Notes: generated from the sequence alone by a model not told the origin. Positions 1-7,788 are shown, counted from the stretch's first letter. The stretch: DNA of 64,000 nt from Candidatus Gastranaerophilales bacterium (GCA_017461425.1 JAFTXY010000007.1:1-64000); one strand, 5' to 3'. Translations and numbers: made by a program.

Positions 1-113
1 ATATGTAAGACATAAATACTTCCCCTTGAAAGCAAAAGCTTTTTAAACACACAAAACAACACACTTAACACACTAACCTTTTCACACGAGAATCAAGCAA
101 AAAGATTTTCAAG

Positions 114-136
114 CCCTCTAATTATAGAGGGTTTTT
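114..136 (+). terminator. Rho-independent terminator of a gene left of the window
   Basis: A perfect 7-bp stem (CCCTCTA/TAGAGGG, loop ATTA) is followed by five T. It points rightward, so it would end a transcript entering from the left edge. The T-tract runs into the stop codon of the convergent menG gene. Positions 1-113 hold no ORF that I can support; about 47-93 is unusually poor in G (CA-rich) and could be the 3' part of a transcript starting outside. Confidence 0.7.
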
Positions 137-800
137 ATTTTGTCATAATTTGATATGCAATCATATTAAATAAAATTGTTTTGGATTTTTCTTTTTTAAA
201 ATTGTGTTTTTCAAAAATTTTTATTATTTCTTTGTTGTTATAGAATTCATTTTTTGATTCAATTAGATATTTATATGCGTCTATTTCTTTTATAAAAAAC
301 TTTAAAATAAATATAATTATTTTGTCATAAATTTTATTGAGATATGATTTATTGTTGAAATCTAAATGCAAAAATTTACCGTTGGGTTTTAGGGTTCTAT
401 AAATTTCATTTAACGCTTTTTGTTCATCTTCTATATTTCTTAGTCCAAAACCCATAACAATGTAATCAAAGCTATTATCTTTAAAAGAAAGATTTGTAGC
501 ATCTTGTAATTCATATGTTATATTTTTATTTTTCTTGCGTGCAGATTTTATCATTTCTTCGCTAAAATCAACACCTATGATTTCTGTTGTTTTGTTTAAT
601 TTTTTGGTTATTTTTCCTAAATCTCCGCTACCTGAGCATAAATCTAGAACTTTTGAATTTGGTAAAATTTTTAAATCCTTAATTGCTTTATATTTTGCAT
701 ATCTGTGCATAAAAAAAGAGATGATATCATTTATTTTGTCATAATTTTTTGATATCAAATTAAACATATTTTTAATTTTATTAGGATTTTTATCTGTCAT
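135..800 (-). CDS. menG: Demethylmenaquinone/ubiquinone C-methyltransferase (UbiE/MenG family)
   Basis: Class I SAM-dependent methyltransferase of the UbiE/MenG family, which adds the ring methyl group in the last step of menaquinone synthesis. The 221-aa protein shows the family opening (MFNLISKNYDKIN, about residues 12-24), SAM motif I (VLDLCSGSGDLG, about 51-62), an acidic loop (GVDFSEEMI) and the post-motif LRNIEDEQKALNEIYRTLKP typical of UbiE. It ends NMIAYQIMTK. The open frame extends upstream to 854, but that part lies inside a tRNA, so I start at the ATG at 800. That ATG is only 7 nt after the tRNA and has no Shine-Dalgarno sequence. A MenA-like gene at 53484 supports a quinone role. 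The exact quinone substrate is inferred. Confidence 0.85.
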   Translation of the reverse strand: MTDKNPNKIKNMFNLISKNYDKINDIISFFMHRYAKYKAIKDLKILPNSKVLDLCSGSGDLGKITKKLNKTTEIIGVDFSEEMIKSARKKNKNITYELQDATNLSFKDNSFDYIVMGFGLRNIEDEQKALNEIYRTLKPNGKFLHLDFNNKSYLNKIYDKIIIFILKFFIKEIDAYKYLIESKNEFYNNKEIIKIFEKHNFKKEKSKTILFNMIAYQIMTK

Positions 801-807
801 AAAAAAT

Positions 808-881
808 TGCGCCCAATGGGATTCAAACCCACACTCTTTGGCTTCGGAGACCAATGCTTTATTCGGTTAAGCTATGAGCGC
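808..881 (-). tRNA. tRNA-Arg (anticodon CCG)
   Basis: Folded by hand: a 7-bp acceptor stem (GCGCTCA/TGGGCGC, one G-T pair), D stem GCTT/AAGC, anticodon stem TTGGT/GCCAA with loop CTCCGAA (anticodon CCG, Arg), T stem GTGGG/CCCAT and loop TTTGAAT. The discriminator is A and no CCA is encoded. The D loop carries A where G19 is expected and the T loop carries T where C56 is expected, so the normal G19:C56 tertiary pair is replaced by A19:U56. A15 and T48 can form the Levitt pair. All stems are intact, which argues for a working tRNA. Confidence 0.9.
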
Positions 882-889
882 ATATATTT

Positions 890-918
890 ATTTTATCAAA
901 TTTTTCTTTTTATTCCAA
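890..918 (-). promoter_or_regulatory. Promoter of the tRNA-Arg / menG transcript
   Basis: On the minus strand TTGGAA (913-918), a 17-nt spacer and TAAAAT (890-895) form a good sigma-70-type promoter. The expected start lies around 882-884, at the 5' end of the tRNA. menG has no separate promoter between it and the tRNA, so the two are probably co-transcribed. Confidence 0.65.
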
Positions 919-983
919 AAAATAGCTGGTTTATTATTGGATTTTTTAAAAATAATCATTAAATTTATAAAAAATGGTGAAAA

Positions 984-1955
984 ATGCTTAAAAGTTATTA
1001 TGAAATTTTGAATATAAGGGATGATGCAACAAAACAAGAAATTAAAATCCAATATAGAAAATTAGTTAGAATGTATCATCCTGATGTGAATTCATCTTTA
1101 GAAGCTGAATATATTTTTAAAGAAATCAATAAAGCAGCAGAAATTTTATTAGATGATGAAAAAAGAAAAAATTATGATGCACTAAGAGCTGTTAATAAAA
1201 ATATATATAGAAAAACAGACTTTAAAGAAAAACCAAAAACAAGTAAAAAGCAATCAGGGTATAGTTTTTATGATTTATTTTCAAAAGAAAATAAATCAAA
1301 AAAAACTCAAGAGGAAAAAATCAAAAAACCTAAAAATGGTGAAGATATCACAATGGAAGTTGTAATAGATTTTTGTGAAGCTTTGATTGGCACAAATAGA
1401 ACAGTGAATATAACAAATTCAAAAATTTGTCCAAAGTGTAATGGAAAAAAATTTGCAAATAATCAAAAATGCCCTTATTGTGATGGGTTGGGGGAAAAAA
1501 TATTTAATAAAAAAATAACAGTAAAAATTCCTCCTCAAATTAAAAATAATGCCAAACTGAGAATATTAAATGAAGGCAGTTTAGGGGAAAATGGAGGTAA
1601 AAACGGCAATCTATATATAATTGTTAAGATTGAATCAAATGATGATTTAAAAGTTAAAGATGGAATTGTTTATTATGATGCTCATATTAGCCCATATCTA
1701 GCGGTTTTAGGGGGTAATGTAACAGTTCCTACTTTATGGGGTGAAGCGACTATAAAAATTCCACCTTTGACAAAATCAAATCAAAGCTTTAAACTGATTG
1801 ATGTTGGGGTATTGGATGAAAAAACAAATAAAAAGGGTGATGAAATTGTCAAAATAGTTATCCAAATTCCAACAGAGATAACAAACGAAGAATATTTGCT
1901 TTACGAAAAATTAAAAGAAATTAACTCTAGAAAAAGAAATGCGAAATACACCTAA
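984..1955 (+). CDS. DnaJ-like co-chaperone with a reduced zinc finger
   Basis: Hsp40 family protein, 323 aa. The J domain is residues 1-65 with the HPD motif at 32-34 that stimulates DnaK ATPase. A charged lysine-rich linker follows, then the C-terminal substrate-binding region. Only two CxxC motifs are present (CPKC at about 149-152 and CPYC at about 163-166), whereas classical DnaJ has four CxxCxGxG repeats and binds two zincs. Only one zinc site could form. The glycine/phenylalanine linker is replaced by lysine-rich sequence. A GGTG precedes the ATG by 5 nt. The 3' end overlaps queE by 17 nt. It is probably an accessory DnaJ or CbpA-like protein. Confidence 0.85.
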   Translation: MLKSYYEILNIRDDATKQEIKIQYRKLVRMYHPDVNSSLEAEYIFKEINKAAEILLDDEKRKNYDALRAVNKNIYRKTDFKEKPKTSKKQSGYSFYDLFSKENKSKKTQEEKIKKPKNGEDITMEVVIDFCEALIGTNRTVNITNSKICPKCNGKKFANNQKCPYCDGLGEKIFNKKITVKIPPQIKNNAKLRILNEGSLGENGGKNGNLYIIVKIESNDDLKVKDGIVYYDAHISPYLAVLGGNVTVPTLWGEATIKIPPLTKSNQSFKLIDVGVLDEKTNKKGDEIVKIVIQIPTEITNEEYLLYEKLKEINSRKRNAKYT

Positions 1956-2610
1956 AACACACATAAAGGAAATTTTTACCTCAATTCAAGGCGAGGGTGT
2001 TTGTGTTGGTGAAAAACATATTTTTGTTAGGTTTTGCAAATGTAATTTAAAATGCGCATATTGTGATACCGATTTTAGTTATGCAAACGCAAAAGAATAT
2101 ACAATTGATGAATTATATGAGCGTTTGAAAGATGTAAATTGTGAAACCATCAGTTTTACTGGCGGGGAACCTTTATCTGATATTGAGTTTTTGCTTGAAT
2201 TTTTAAAAAGATATAAAAATAAATTAAATAAAAAAATATATTTAGAAACTAACGGAACTTTATATCAAAATTTTGTTCAAATAATTGATTTTGTTGATAT
2301 TGTGGCAATGGATATAAAATTAGAGAGCGCAACAAGACAAAGAAATCGTTATTTTGAAAATGAAAAATTTTTACATCTCGCCCAAAGAAAAGAACTTTTT
2401 ATCAAAGTTGTGTTTGATGAAAATATTAATGAAGCTGAAATTGATGAAGTTGCAAGATTGGCAAAAACGTATAAAAGAGGAATTATTTTACAGCCAAAAA
2501 TGCCAATAAATAATAATGTCAATTTGTATGAAATTTTTGAAAAATTTTATTCGAAGCACAAAGATACAAGATTAATTTGCCAAACGCATAAATTTTTAAA
2601 TCTTCAATAG
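1939..2610 (+). CDS. queE: 7-carboxy-7-deazaguanine synthase (radical SAM, QueE)
   Basis: Radical SAM enzyme that converts 6-carboxytetrahydropterin to 7-carboxy-7-deazaguanine in the preQ0/queuosine pathway. The 223-aa protein starts with the family sequence FTSIQGEGVCVGE and has the 4Fe-4S cysteine motif CxxxCxxC (C35, C39, C42). FTGGEP (glycine-rich SAM contact) follows near residue 75. It overlaps the dnaJ-like gene by 17 nt, suggesting translational coupling. The upstream pathway enzyme QueD is at 10069, so the pathway genes are scattered. Family assignment is firm. Confidence 0.9.
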   Translation: MRNTPKTHIKEIFTSIQGEGVCVGEKHIFVRFCKCNLKCAYCDTDFSYANAKEYTIDELYERLKDVNCETISFTGGEPLSDIEFLLEFLKRYKNKLNKKIYLETNGTLYQNFVQIIDFVDIVAMDIKLESATRQRNRYFENEKFLHLAQRKELFIKVVFDENINEAEIDEVARLAKTYKRGIILQPKMPINNNVNLYEIFEKFYSKHKDTRLICQTHKFLNLQ

Positions 2611-2642
2611 CAAAAAAAAGTTTATCATGTAATAATGTTTTT

Positions 2643-4094
2643 ATGTCAAACATACTGGATGATAAGATTTCTTTCAAATCTATAAAAGATAATATTTTAG
2701 ATAGATTTTCACATAGCAATGAAACCCCATTGCTTGACGCTATGATGAATTATAAAAAACAGCCTATGACAGGTTTTCATATTCCTGGTCATAATAGAGG
2801 TATGGGTGTTAATCCAAAATTTATGGATCTTGTTGGACAAAATGTTTTAAATATTGATACGACTGATGAATTTGATAATTTAGGAACTTTGCATCCTGCA
2901 ACAGGTGCTATTGCAAAAGCTCAAGAACTTGCTGCTTTAGCATATGGCGCATCTAAAACTTTTTTTGTGACAGGCGGTTCAACTATTGCTAATTTAGCTT
3001 TAGCTTTTGCCCTAACAAGTCCGACAGACGAGGTTTTAATTGGAAGGAATTGTCATCGTTCAGTTTTAACTGGTTTAATTATTTCTGGTGCTAAAGTTAA
3101 CTGGGTTATCCCTAAAAAATTAAAAGATTGGGCAATATTTGGAAACATTGAAGCTCAAGAAATTGAAAACAAATTAAAAAATAACAGAAATATAAAATTA
3201 GTCTGGATTACAAACCCGACATATGAAGGTGTTTATTCAGATATTAAAAAGATTGCTCAGATTTGCAAACAATATAAAGTGGCTTTAATTGTAGATGAAG
3301 CTCATGGATGCTTATGGAATTTTAATTCTAAGCTCCCAACTTCTGCACTTCATTTAGGGGCGGATGCGGTTGTTCATTCTCTGCATAAAACAGGCGGTGC
3401 TATGACGCAAGCTTCAATGTTGCATTTAGCAAAAAATTCTAAGTTTGAAGCTGAAAAAATCGAACATGCACTTAAGCTTTTGCATACCACAAGTCCAAGT
3501 TTATTGCTATTATCAAGCCTTGATGCAGCAAGGGCTAATTTAACAAGTGCCCTTGGGCAGGAAATGTTAAATCGTGCGATTGAAAATGCGCAATATTTCA
3601 GGAAAGAAGCAAAAAATATTGAAAAATTATCTGTATTAAGCGAAGTTGATTTTGATGTTACTAAGATTTTCATTAAAATGAAAGGATTGACAGGACTTCA
3701 GCTTGAATATATTTTAGAACAAGATTATAAAATAGAAGTTGAATCAGCATCCGATGAGGGTTTATTGATTTTATCAAATATTGGAAACACTCGTGAAGAA
3801 TTTGAATATTTGATTAATTCATTGAAAGATATTTCTTCAAAAAAATATGATGTAACTCAAAAAAATGTTAAAATAATGCCTCTTATCGACCCTGAAATTG
3901 TAATGAATTTAAGAGAAGCATATTTTGCACCAAAAGAATCAATCGATAAATTTGAAGCTATTGGAAGAATTTCATCAGAAGTAGTTGCCTTGTGCCCTCC
4001 TGGAATTTCTATTTTGTTGCCAGGTGAAATTATTAAAAAAGAACATCTTCCTTATTTATTCACTTATGAGAAGCTAGAGGTAATTAAAGAATAG
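2643..4094 (+). CDS. Orn/Lys/Arg decarboxylase family PLP enzyme (short form)
   Basis: Fold-type I PLP decarboxylase of the short (about 480 aa) Orn/Lys/Arg decarboxylase family found in Gram-positives and Cyanobacteria. It shows PLLDAMMNYKK, FHIPGHNRG, DTTDEFDNLGTLH, FFVTGGST and the PLP lysine in SLHKTGG (about K249), with VDEAHG before it. The C-terminal half holds the substrate-specificity domain ending in CPPGISILLPGE. The specific amino acid (arginine, lysine or ornithine) cannot be told from sequence; arginine decarboxylation for polyamine synthesis is the usual role. No clear Shine-Dalgarno is visible before the ATG. It follows queE by 32 nt. Confidence 0.85.
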   Translation: MSNILDDKISFKSIKDNILDRFSHSNETPLLDAMMNYKKQPMTGFHIPGHNRGMGVNPKFMDLVGQNVLNIDTTDEFDNLGTLHPATGAIAKAQELAALAYGASKTFFVTGGSTIANLALAFALTSPTDEVLIGRNCHRSVLTGLIISGAKVNWVIPKKLKDWAIFGNIEAQEIENKLKNNRNIKLVWITNPTYEGVYSDIKKIAQICKQYKVALIVDEAHGCLWNFNSKLPTSALHLGADAVVHSLHKTGGAMTQASMLHLAKNSKFEAEKIEHALKLLHTTSPSLLLLSSLDAARANLTSALGQEMLNRAIENAQYFRKEAKNIEKLSVLSEVDFDVTKIFIKMKGLTGLQLEYILEQDYKIEVESASDEGLLILSNIGNTREEFEYLINSLKDISSKKYDVTQKNVKIMPLIDPEIVMNLREAYFAPKESIDKFEAIGRISSEVVALCPPGISILLPGEIIKKEHLPYLFTYEKLEVIKE

Positions 4095-4096
4095 TC

Positions 4097-4116
4097 CATT
4101 TGTATTTATACAAATG
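4097..4116. repeat. Perfect inverted repeat between two PLP-enzyme genes
   Basis: CATTTGTAT-TT-ATACAAATG is a perfect 9-bp inverted repeat with a 2-nt centre, just after the decarboxylase stop. No T-tract follows, so it looks more like an operator or mRNA hairpin than a terminator. Confidence 0.4.
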
Positions 4117-4174
4117 ATTGAAAATCGTTGTAATATGAAATTGCCATAAATTGTTTTGGAAAAGAGGAATAATA

Positions 4175-5353
4175 ATGTTTGAAAAATTGTATTCGGAGAG
4201 AATTAAAAAAACTCCCTCATCTTTTATAAGAGAAATTTTAAAAGTTACACAAAAGCCTGAAATAATTTCTTTTGCAGGTGGTTTGCCAAACCCTATTTCT
4301 TTTCCGCAAGAAGAATTAAAAGTTTCTATGAATAGAATTGCAGAAAAATATGGTGCAAAAATTTATCAATATTCTACAACAGTAGGGCTAGATATTTTAA
4401 GGGAATATATAGTCGAAAGATACAAAAAACTATGGAATATGGATATCACAATAGATAACGTTATTATTACAACTGGTTCTCAGCAAGCGCTTGATTTAAT
4501 TGCAAAAGTTTTTATAAATGAAAATGATAAAGTTATGGTTGAAAAACCATCTTATCTTGGATTATTGCAAGCATTTTGCATGTATGATGCAGATTTTATT
4601 CAAACGAAATTAAACGAAGATGGCTTAGATATTGAAGAATTAAAAAATACAATAAAAACACACAAACCAAAACTTGCGTATTTAATTCCAAATTTTCAAA
4701 ATCCAACAGGATTAACATATTCAAAAGAAAATAGAGAAGCTGTTTTTGAAGTTATAAAAGATGAAGATATGATTTTAATTCAAGATGATCCTTATGGTGA
4801 ATTGAGATTTGAGGGAGATAGAATTCCATACATTGGTTTAAATCAAACAAACAAAAATATTTATCTTGGTTCTTTTTCAAAAATTGTTACTCCTGGAATG
4901 CGTTTAGGTTATGCAATAGCAGATAAAGAAATAATTAAAATGCTAGAAACTGCAAAACAAGCATCCGATTTGCATTCAAATATTTTCGGGCAATATTTAA
5001 TAGCTGATTATTTACAAAATAATGATTTAGATAAACACATTGAAAAAATAAAAAAATTATACAAAACTCAAGCAAATGCAATGATATTAGCAATGGAAGA
5101 ATTTTTTCCTAAAAATGTTAAATTCACATATCCTAAGGGTGGCATGTTTACTTGGGTTACATTACCTGCAGAAAAATCAGCTATAAAATTATTCGAAAAA
5201 GCGATTGCAAAAAATGTTGCTTTTGTACCAGGTGACCCGTTCTATGTTAATACCCAAAACGTTAATACGCTGCGTTTAAATTATACAAATGCTGATTCTG
5301 AAACGATAAAAGAAGGTATTTCAAGATTAGCTGACGCAATGAACGAAGCATAA
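4175..5353 (+). CDS. PLP-dependent aminotransferase, class I/II (aminoadipate/aromatic aminotransferase-like)
   Basis: Fold-type I aminotransferase, 392 aa, of the group that includes LysN/2-aminoadipate transaminase and the catalytic half of MocR regulators. Visible features are ISFAGGLPNPISFP at the N-terminus, QYSTTVGLDILREYI, IPNFQNPTGLTYS, QDDPYGELRF and the PLP lysine in LGSFSKIVTPGMRLGY. The C-terminal arginine is in NTLRLNYT. I start at the ATG at 4175, preceded by AGAGG at 4163-4167, rather than at an upstream TTG at 4151. No DNA-binding domain is attached. The substrate is not determined. Confidence 0.85.
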   Translation: MFEKLYSERIKKTPSSFIREILKVTQKPEIISFAGGLPNPISFPQEELKVSMNRIAEKYGAKIYQYSTTVGLDILREYIVERYKKLWNMDITIDNVIITTGSQQALDLIAKVFINENDKVMVEKPSYLGLLQAFCMYDADFIQTKLNEDGLDIEELKNTIKTHKPKLAYLIPNFQNPTGLTYSKENREAVFEVIKDEDMILIQDDPYGELRFEGDRIPYIGLNQTNKNIYLGSFSKIVTPGMRLGYAIADKEIIKMLETAKQASDLHSNIFGQYLIADYLQNNDLDKHIEKIKKLYKTQANAMILAMEEFFPKNVKFTYPKGGMFTWVTLPAEKSAIKLFEKAIAKNVAFVPGDPFYVNTQNVNTLRLNYTNADSETIKEGISRLADAMNEA

Positions 5354-5375
5354 TATTAAGAATATATAAAAGGAT

Positions 5376-5405
5376 GAGCTAAATATGAGAATATTTAGCT
5401 CTTTT
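5376..5405 (+). terminator. Rho-independent terminator after the aminotransferase
   Basis: A perfect 11-bp stem GAGCTAAATAT/ATATTTAGCTC with loop GAGA is followed by TTTT. The A/T-rich tail (TATAAT near 5405-5410) may double as the -10 of the next gene's promoter. Confidence 0.85.
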
Positions 5406-5440
5406 ATAATATAATCAGAGGTATCAATTGGGAGTATGAA

Positions 5441-6691
5441 TTGAAAAGTTCACAAAGGCTGACATTATATATATTCCTTGCCTTGATATTAGGCATATTT
5501 TTTGGTTGGTTGTGTCCTCAATGGGCTGTAAAAATGCAACCTTTAGGCGATATGTTTTTAAGAATGGTAAAAATGATTATCGCTCCTTTGATTTTTGCAA
5601 CTTTGGTTGTTGGAATTGCAGGACATGGAGATGTTAAAAATCTCGGCAAAATTGGTTTAAAAACTATCGTATATTTTGAAATTGCAACAACAGTTGCACT
5701 TATTTTGGGGCTTGTTATGGCAAATATATTAAAACCTGGCGTCGGTTTTAATATAAATGTGAGCGATGCTTCATTGGCACTTGTTGAAAAAATGAAAGTT
5801 GCGCCTCAGGCACATAGCATGGTTGATATGCTTGTTGATTCTATTCCAACAAGTGTTGTTGATTCTATGGCGCAAGGAAATTTGTTACAAATTGTTGTGT
5901 TTGCCATATTTTTCGCTCTTGCAATATGTGGTGTCGGGCAAAAAGCTCGTCCTGTTTTGGATTTTTTACAAAGCACTTGCGAAATAATGTTTAAATTCAC
6001 AGAATATGTTATGAAATTTGCTCCAATTGGTGTTTTTGGCGCAATTTCTGCAACAATTGGGCAAAATGGCATTGGCATATTATTTAGTTATGTCAAATTA
6101 ATTGGAATTACATATTTTTCCCTTGCGGCTTTTGTATTATTGGTTTTGGTCGTTACTTGTAAAATTATTAAAGTTCCATTTAGAGGCTTATTGAAAACAA
6201 TAAAAGACCCTGCAATTCTTGCTTTTTCAACAGCATCATCAGAAGCAGCTTTACCAAAAGCAATGAGTTTAATGGAAAAATTTGGTGTTCCAAAAAGTGT
6301 TGTAAGTTTTGTTATGCCGATGGGTTATACTTTTAATCTGGATGGTTCAACTTTGTATTTAACTTTGGCAACACTATTTTGCGCCCAAATTGCAGGTATT
6401 CAATTATCTCTTGAACAACAATTAATGATTATGTTTACATTGATGCTTACCTCAAAGGGAATTGCTGGTGTTCCAAGGGTTTCTTTGGTTATTTTAACAG
6501 GAACTTTGACAAGTTTTGGATTGCCGACAATCGGAGTTGCTATTTTATTAGGTATTGATCAAATTCTTGATATGGGTAGAACAACAGTTAATTTAATCGG
6601 CAATTGTGTTGCAACTGCTGTTGTTGCAAGATGGGAAAATGAATTTGATTACGACAAAATGAAAAATTTTCTTAAAAAAGAGAAAAACTAA
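5441..6691 (+). CDS. Dicarboxylate/amino acid:cation symporter (DAACS family)
   Basis: Membrane transporter of the GltP/DctA/SstT family, which takes up dicarboxylates or acidic/neutral amino acids with Na+ or H+. The 416-aa protein has the usual eight-helix plus two-hairpin pattern: the serine-rich hairpin FSTASSEAALPKAM, the family motif MPMGYTFNLDGSTLY, and the second hairpin TSKGIAGVPRVSLV. It begins at a TTG (5441) with GGAG 6 nt upstream; the ATG at 5436 is closed by a stop after one codon. Its stop abuts the stop of the next convergent gene without any gap. A second, distinct DAACS gene is at 40650. Substrate is unknown. Confidence 0.9.
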   Translation: MKSSQRLTLYIFLALILGIFFGWLCPQWAVKMQPLGDMFLRMVKMIIAPLIFATLVVGIAGHGDVKNLGKIGLKTIVYFEIATTVALILGLVMANILKPGVGFNINVSDASLALVEKMKVAPQAHSMVDMLVDSIPTSVVDSMAQGNLLQIVVFAIFFALAICGVGQKARPVLDFLQSTCEIMFKFTEYVMKFAPIGVFGAISATIGQNGIGILFSYVKLIGITYFSLAAFVLLVLVVTCKIIKVPFRGLLKTIKDPAILAFSTASSEAALPKAMSLMEKFGVPKSVVSFVMPMGYTFNLDGSTLYLTLATLFCAQIAGIQLSLEQQLMIMFTLMLTSKGIAGVPRVSLVILTGTLTSFGLPTIGVAILLGIDQILDMGRTTVNLIGNCVATAVVARWENEFDYDKMKNFLKKEKN

Positions 6692-7507
6692 TTATAGATC
6701 ATCAACAAGTTTAGAATCAGATTCCATACCTGATTTTAATGTTTGTCTTACGATATCTGCTTGCGTATCAAGCATTTTGCATATAGTTTCTATATTTCTG
6801 ACTTTATCTTCTAAGATAACATCTGCATTATTTGTAATGTTTCCTGTTATGTTTTGATAAGCAGATAAAGCTGCAGAGCCCGTTCCTTGCATCAAGTTAC
6901 CTGCAACGATTGCGCCAAGTCCAAAAGAACCTGCGTATGGTGCGATTGATTGTAAAATTCCACCCCAACCTGATACTAAGCCAGCAATTGGTAACAATAA
7001 ATTTTGCCCAAAACCAAAACCAGCTCCTGTTCCTGCGGCTGCTGAAGCTGTATTTAACGCCGCAATTCCTGCAGCAGAAACTGCATAACCTGTTGCCATT
7101 CCTGCAGCACCTCCTGTTGGTGCACCATCTGTGCCAAAACCTAATGAAATTCCAGCTGCACCTGATGGGAAGCCAGAAAAACTTGATAACCCAGAAACAC
7201 CAAAAGAATTTGTTCCTGAATCTAAATATGAATTTGTTGCATAATTAGGTGACCAATATGAGGTGCCAGGTATATTCATCATTGCTTGTCCGCCCAATGT
7301 TGGCATAAAGCTTGATGGGGAGAATAAATTTGCTAATTGCCACAAAAATCCGCCTGCAGAACCAAAACCGGAACCTGTTGCAGTTGAACCTGAGATGGTT
7401 AAATCTCTTAATCTGTCATAGGTTTCATATAATTCGGCTTTAGCTGCAGAGCTTGCTCCGCCATATTTATTTGCAATTGTAAGTGCGTGATCATTTTTGT
7501 AAGACAT
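6692..7507 (-). CDS. Gly/Ala/Ser-rich hypothetical protein
   Basis: I do not recognise this 271-aa protein. The first 45 residues are charged and helical, the centre (about 45-215) is extremely rich in Gly, Ala, Ser and aromatic residues with GxGFGxG-like runs, and the last 55 are helical and charged again (DNKV, TICKMLD). No signal peptide is visible. The middle could be a membrane-embedded or fibrous segment. A good GAGGT precedes the ATG by 7 nt, and a candidate promoter (TTCAAC, 17 nt, TATTAT) lies near 7547-7575. It ends tail-to-tail against the symporter with no gap. It may be a surface or secreted protein of this lineage; function unknown. Confidence 0.75.
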   Translation of the reverse strand: MSYKNDHALTIANKYGGASSAAKAELYETYDRLRDLTISGSTATGSGFGSAGGFLWQLANLFSPSSFMPTLGGQAMMNIPGTSYWSPNYATNSYLDSGTNSFGVSGLSSFSGFPSGAAGISLGFGTDGAPTGGAAGMATGYAVSAAGIAALNTASAAAGTGAGFGFGQNLLLPIAGLVSGWGGILQSIAPYAGSFGLGAIVAGNLMQGTGSAALSAYQNITGNITNNADVILEDKVRNIETICKMLDTQADIVRQTLKSGMESDSKLVDDL

Positions 7508-7580
7508 AATTTACCTCAATATATAGTTTATTCTATACATTCAATAATTTCTATAATATATTTTGTTGATTTTTTGTTGA

Positions 7581-7600
7581 AATTATCGGTATTGATAATT
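7581..7600. promoter_or_regulatory. Inverted repeat upstream of the Gly-rich protein gene
   Basis: AATTATC-GGTATT-GATAATT is a perfect 7-bp inverted repeat with a 6-nt spacer, just upstream of the presumed -35 of the minus-strand gene ending at 6692. It could be an operator; nothing else supports it. Confidence 0.3.
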
Positions 7601-7629
7601 TAATGATATTTTTTTAGAAGTCAAACTAT

Positions 7630-7665
7630 AAAAAAAACGGCTAATTTGTGAACAAATTAAGCCGT
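7630..7665 (-). terminator. Minus-strand Rho-independent terminator with no annotated gene in front of it
   Basis: Read on the minus strand, ACGGC-TTAATTTG/CAAATTA-GCCGT forms a stem of about 12 bp with one bulged A and is followed by eight T. In the plus direction it is preceded by A and followed by no T. The only sequence it could terminate is a minus-strand transcript starting within 7666-7823, opposite the leader of the lexA-like gene. Confidence 0.6.
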
Positions 7666-7707
7666 GATGGATAGAATTAGTATTACGGAGTTTATAGAGG
7701 AGTTTAC

Positions 7708-7782
7708 ATGCTATTTAATGTTCCTCAAGAAATTTTGTTGCTAAACTTGTTTGAACATGTCAAATTAATTTACAAAAATTAA
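7708..7782 (+). CDS. Candidate 24-aa small protein upstream of the SOS operon
   Basis: The ORF begins at an ATG with GAGGAG 5 nt upstream, the strongest ribosome binding site in this region, and encodes MLFNVPQEILLLNLFEHVKLIYKN, written in two parts: MLFNVPQEILLL then NLFEHVKLIYKN. It is hydrophobic and may form an amphipathic helix. It ends 41 nt before the lexA-like ATG and just before the SOS promoter. It could be a real small protein or a leader peptide. I do not recognise it. Confidence 0.45.
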   Translation: MLFNVPQEILLLNLFEHVKLIYKN

Positions 7783-7788
7783 CATTAC

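Noticed and set aside
1-110. End of tmRNA, RNase P RNA or 6S RNA at the left edge
   Set aside because: The CA-rich sequence before the terminator shows no conserved element of these RNAs that I can identify.
801-854. Upstream extension of the menG frame to 854
   Set aside because: The added codons lie inside the tRNA-Arg gene; the frame is open by chance.
4097-4116. Terminator call for the palindrome after the decarboxylase
   Set aside because: A perfect stem but no T-tract and a 2-nt loop centre; kept only as an inverted repeat.
6692-7507. Prophage or phage tail gene
   Set aside because: Low complexity only; no phage genes around.
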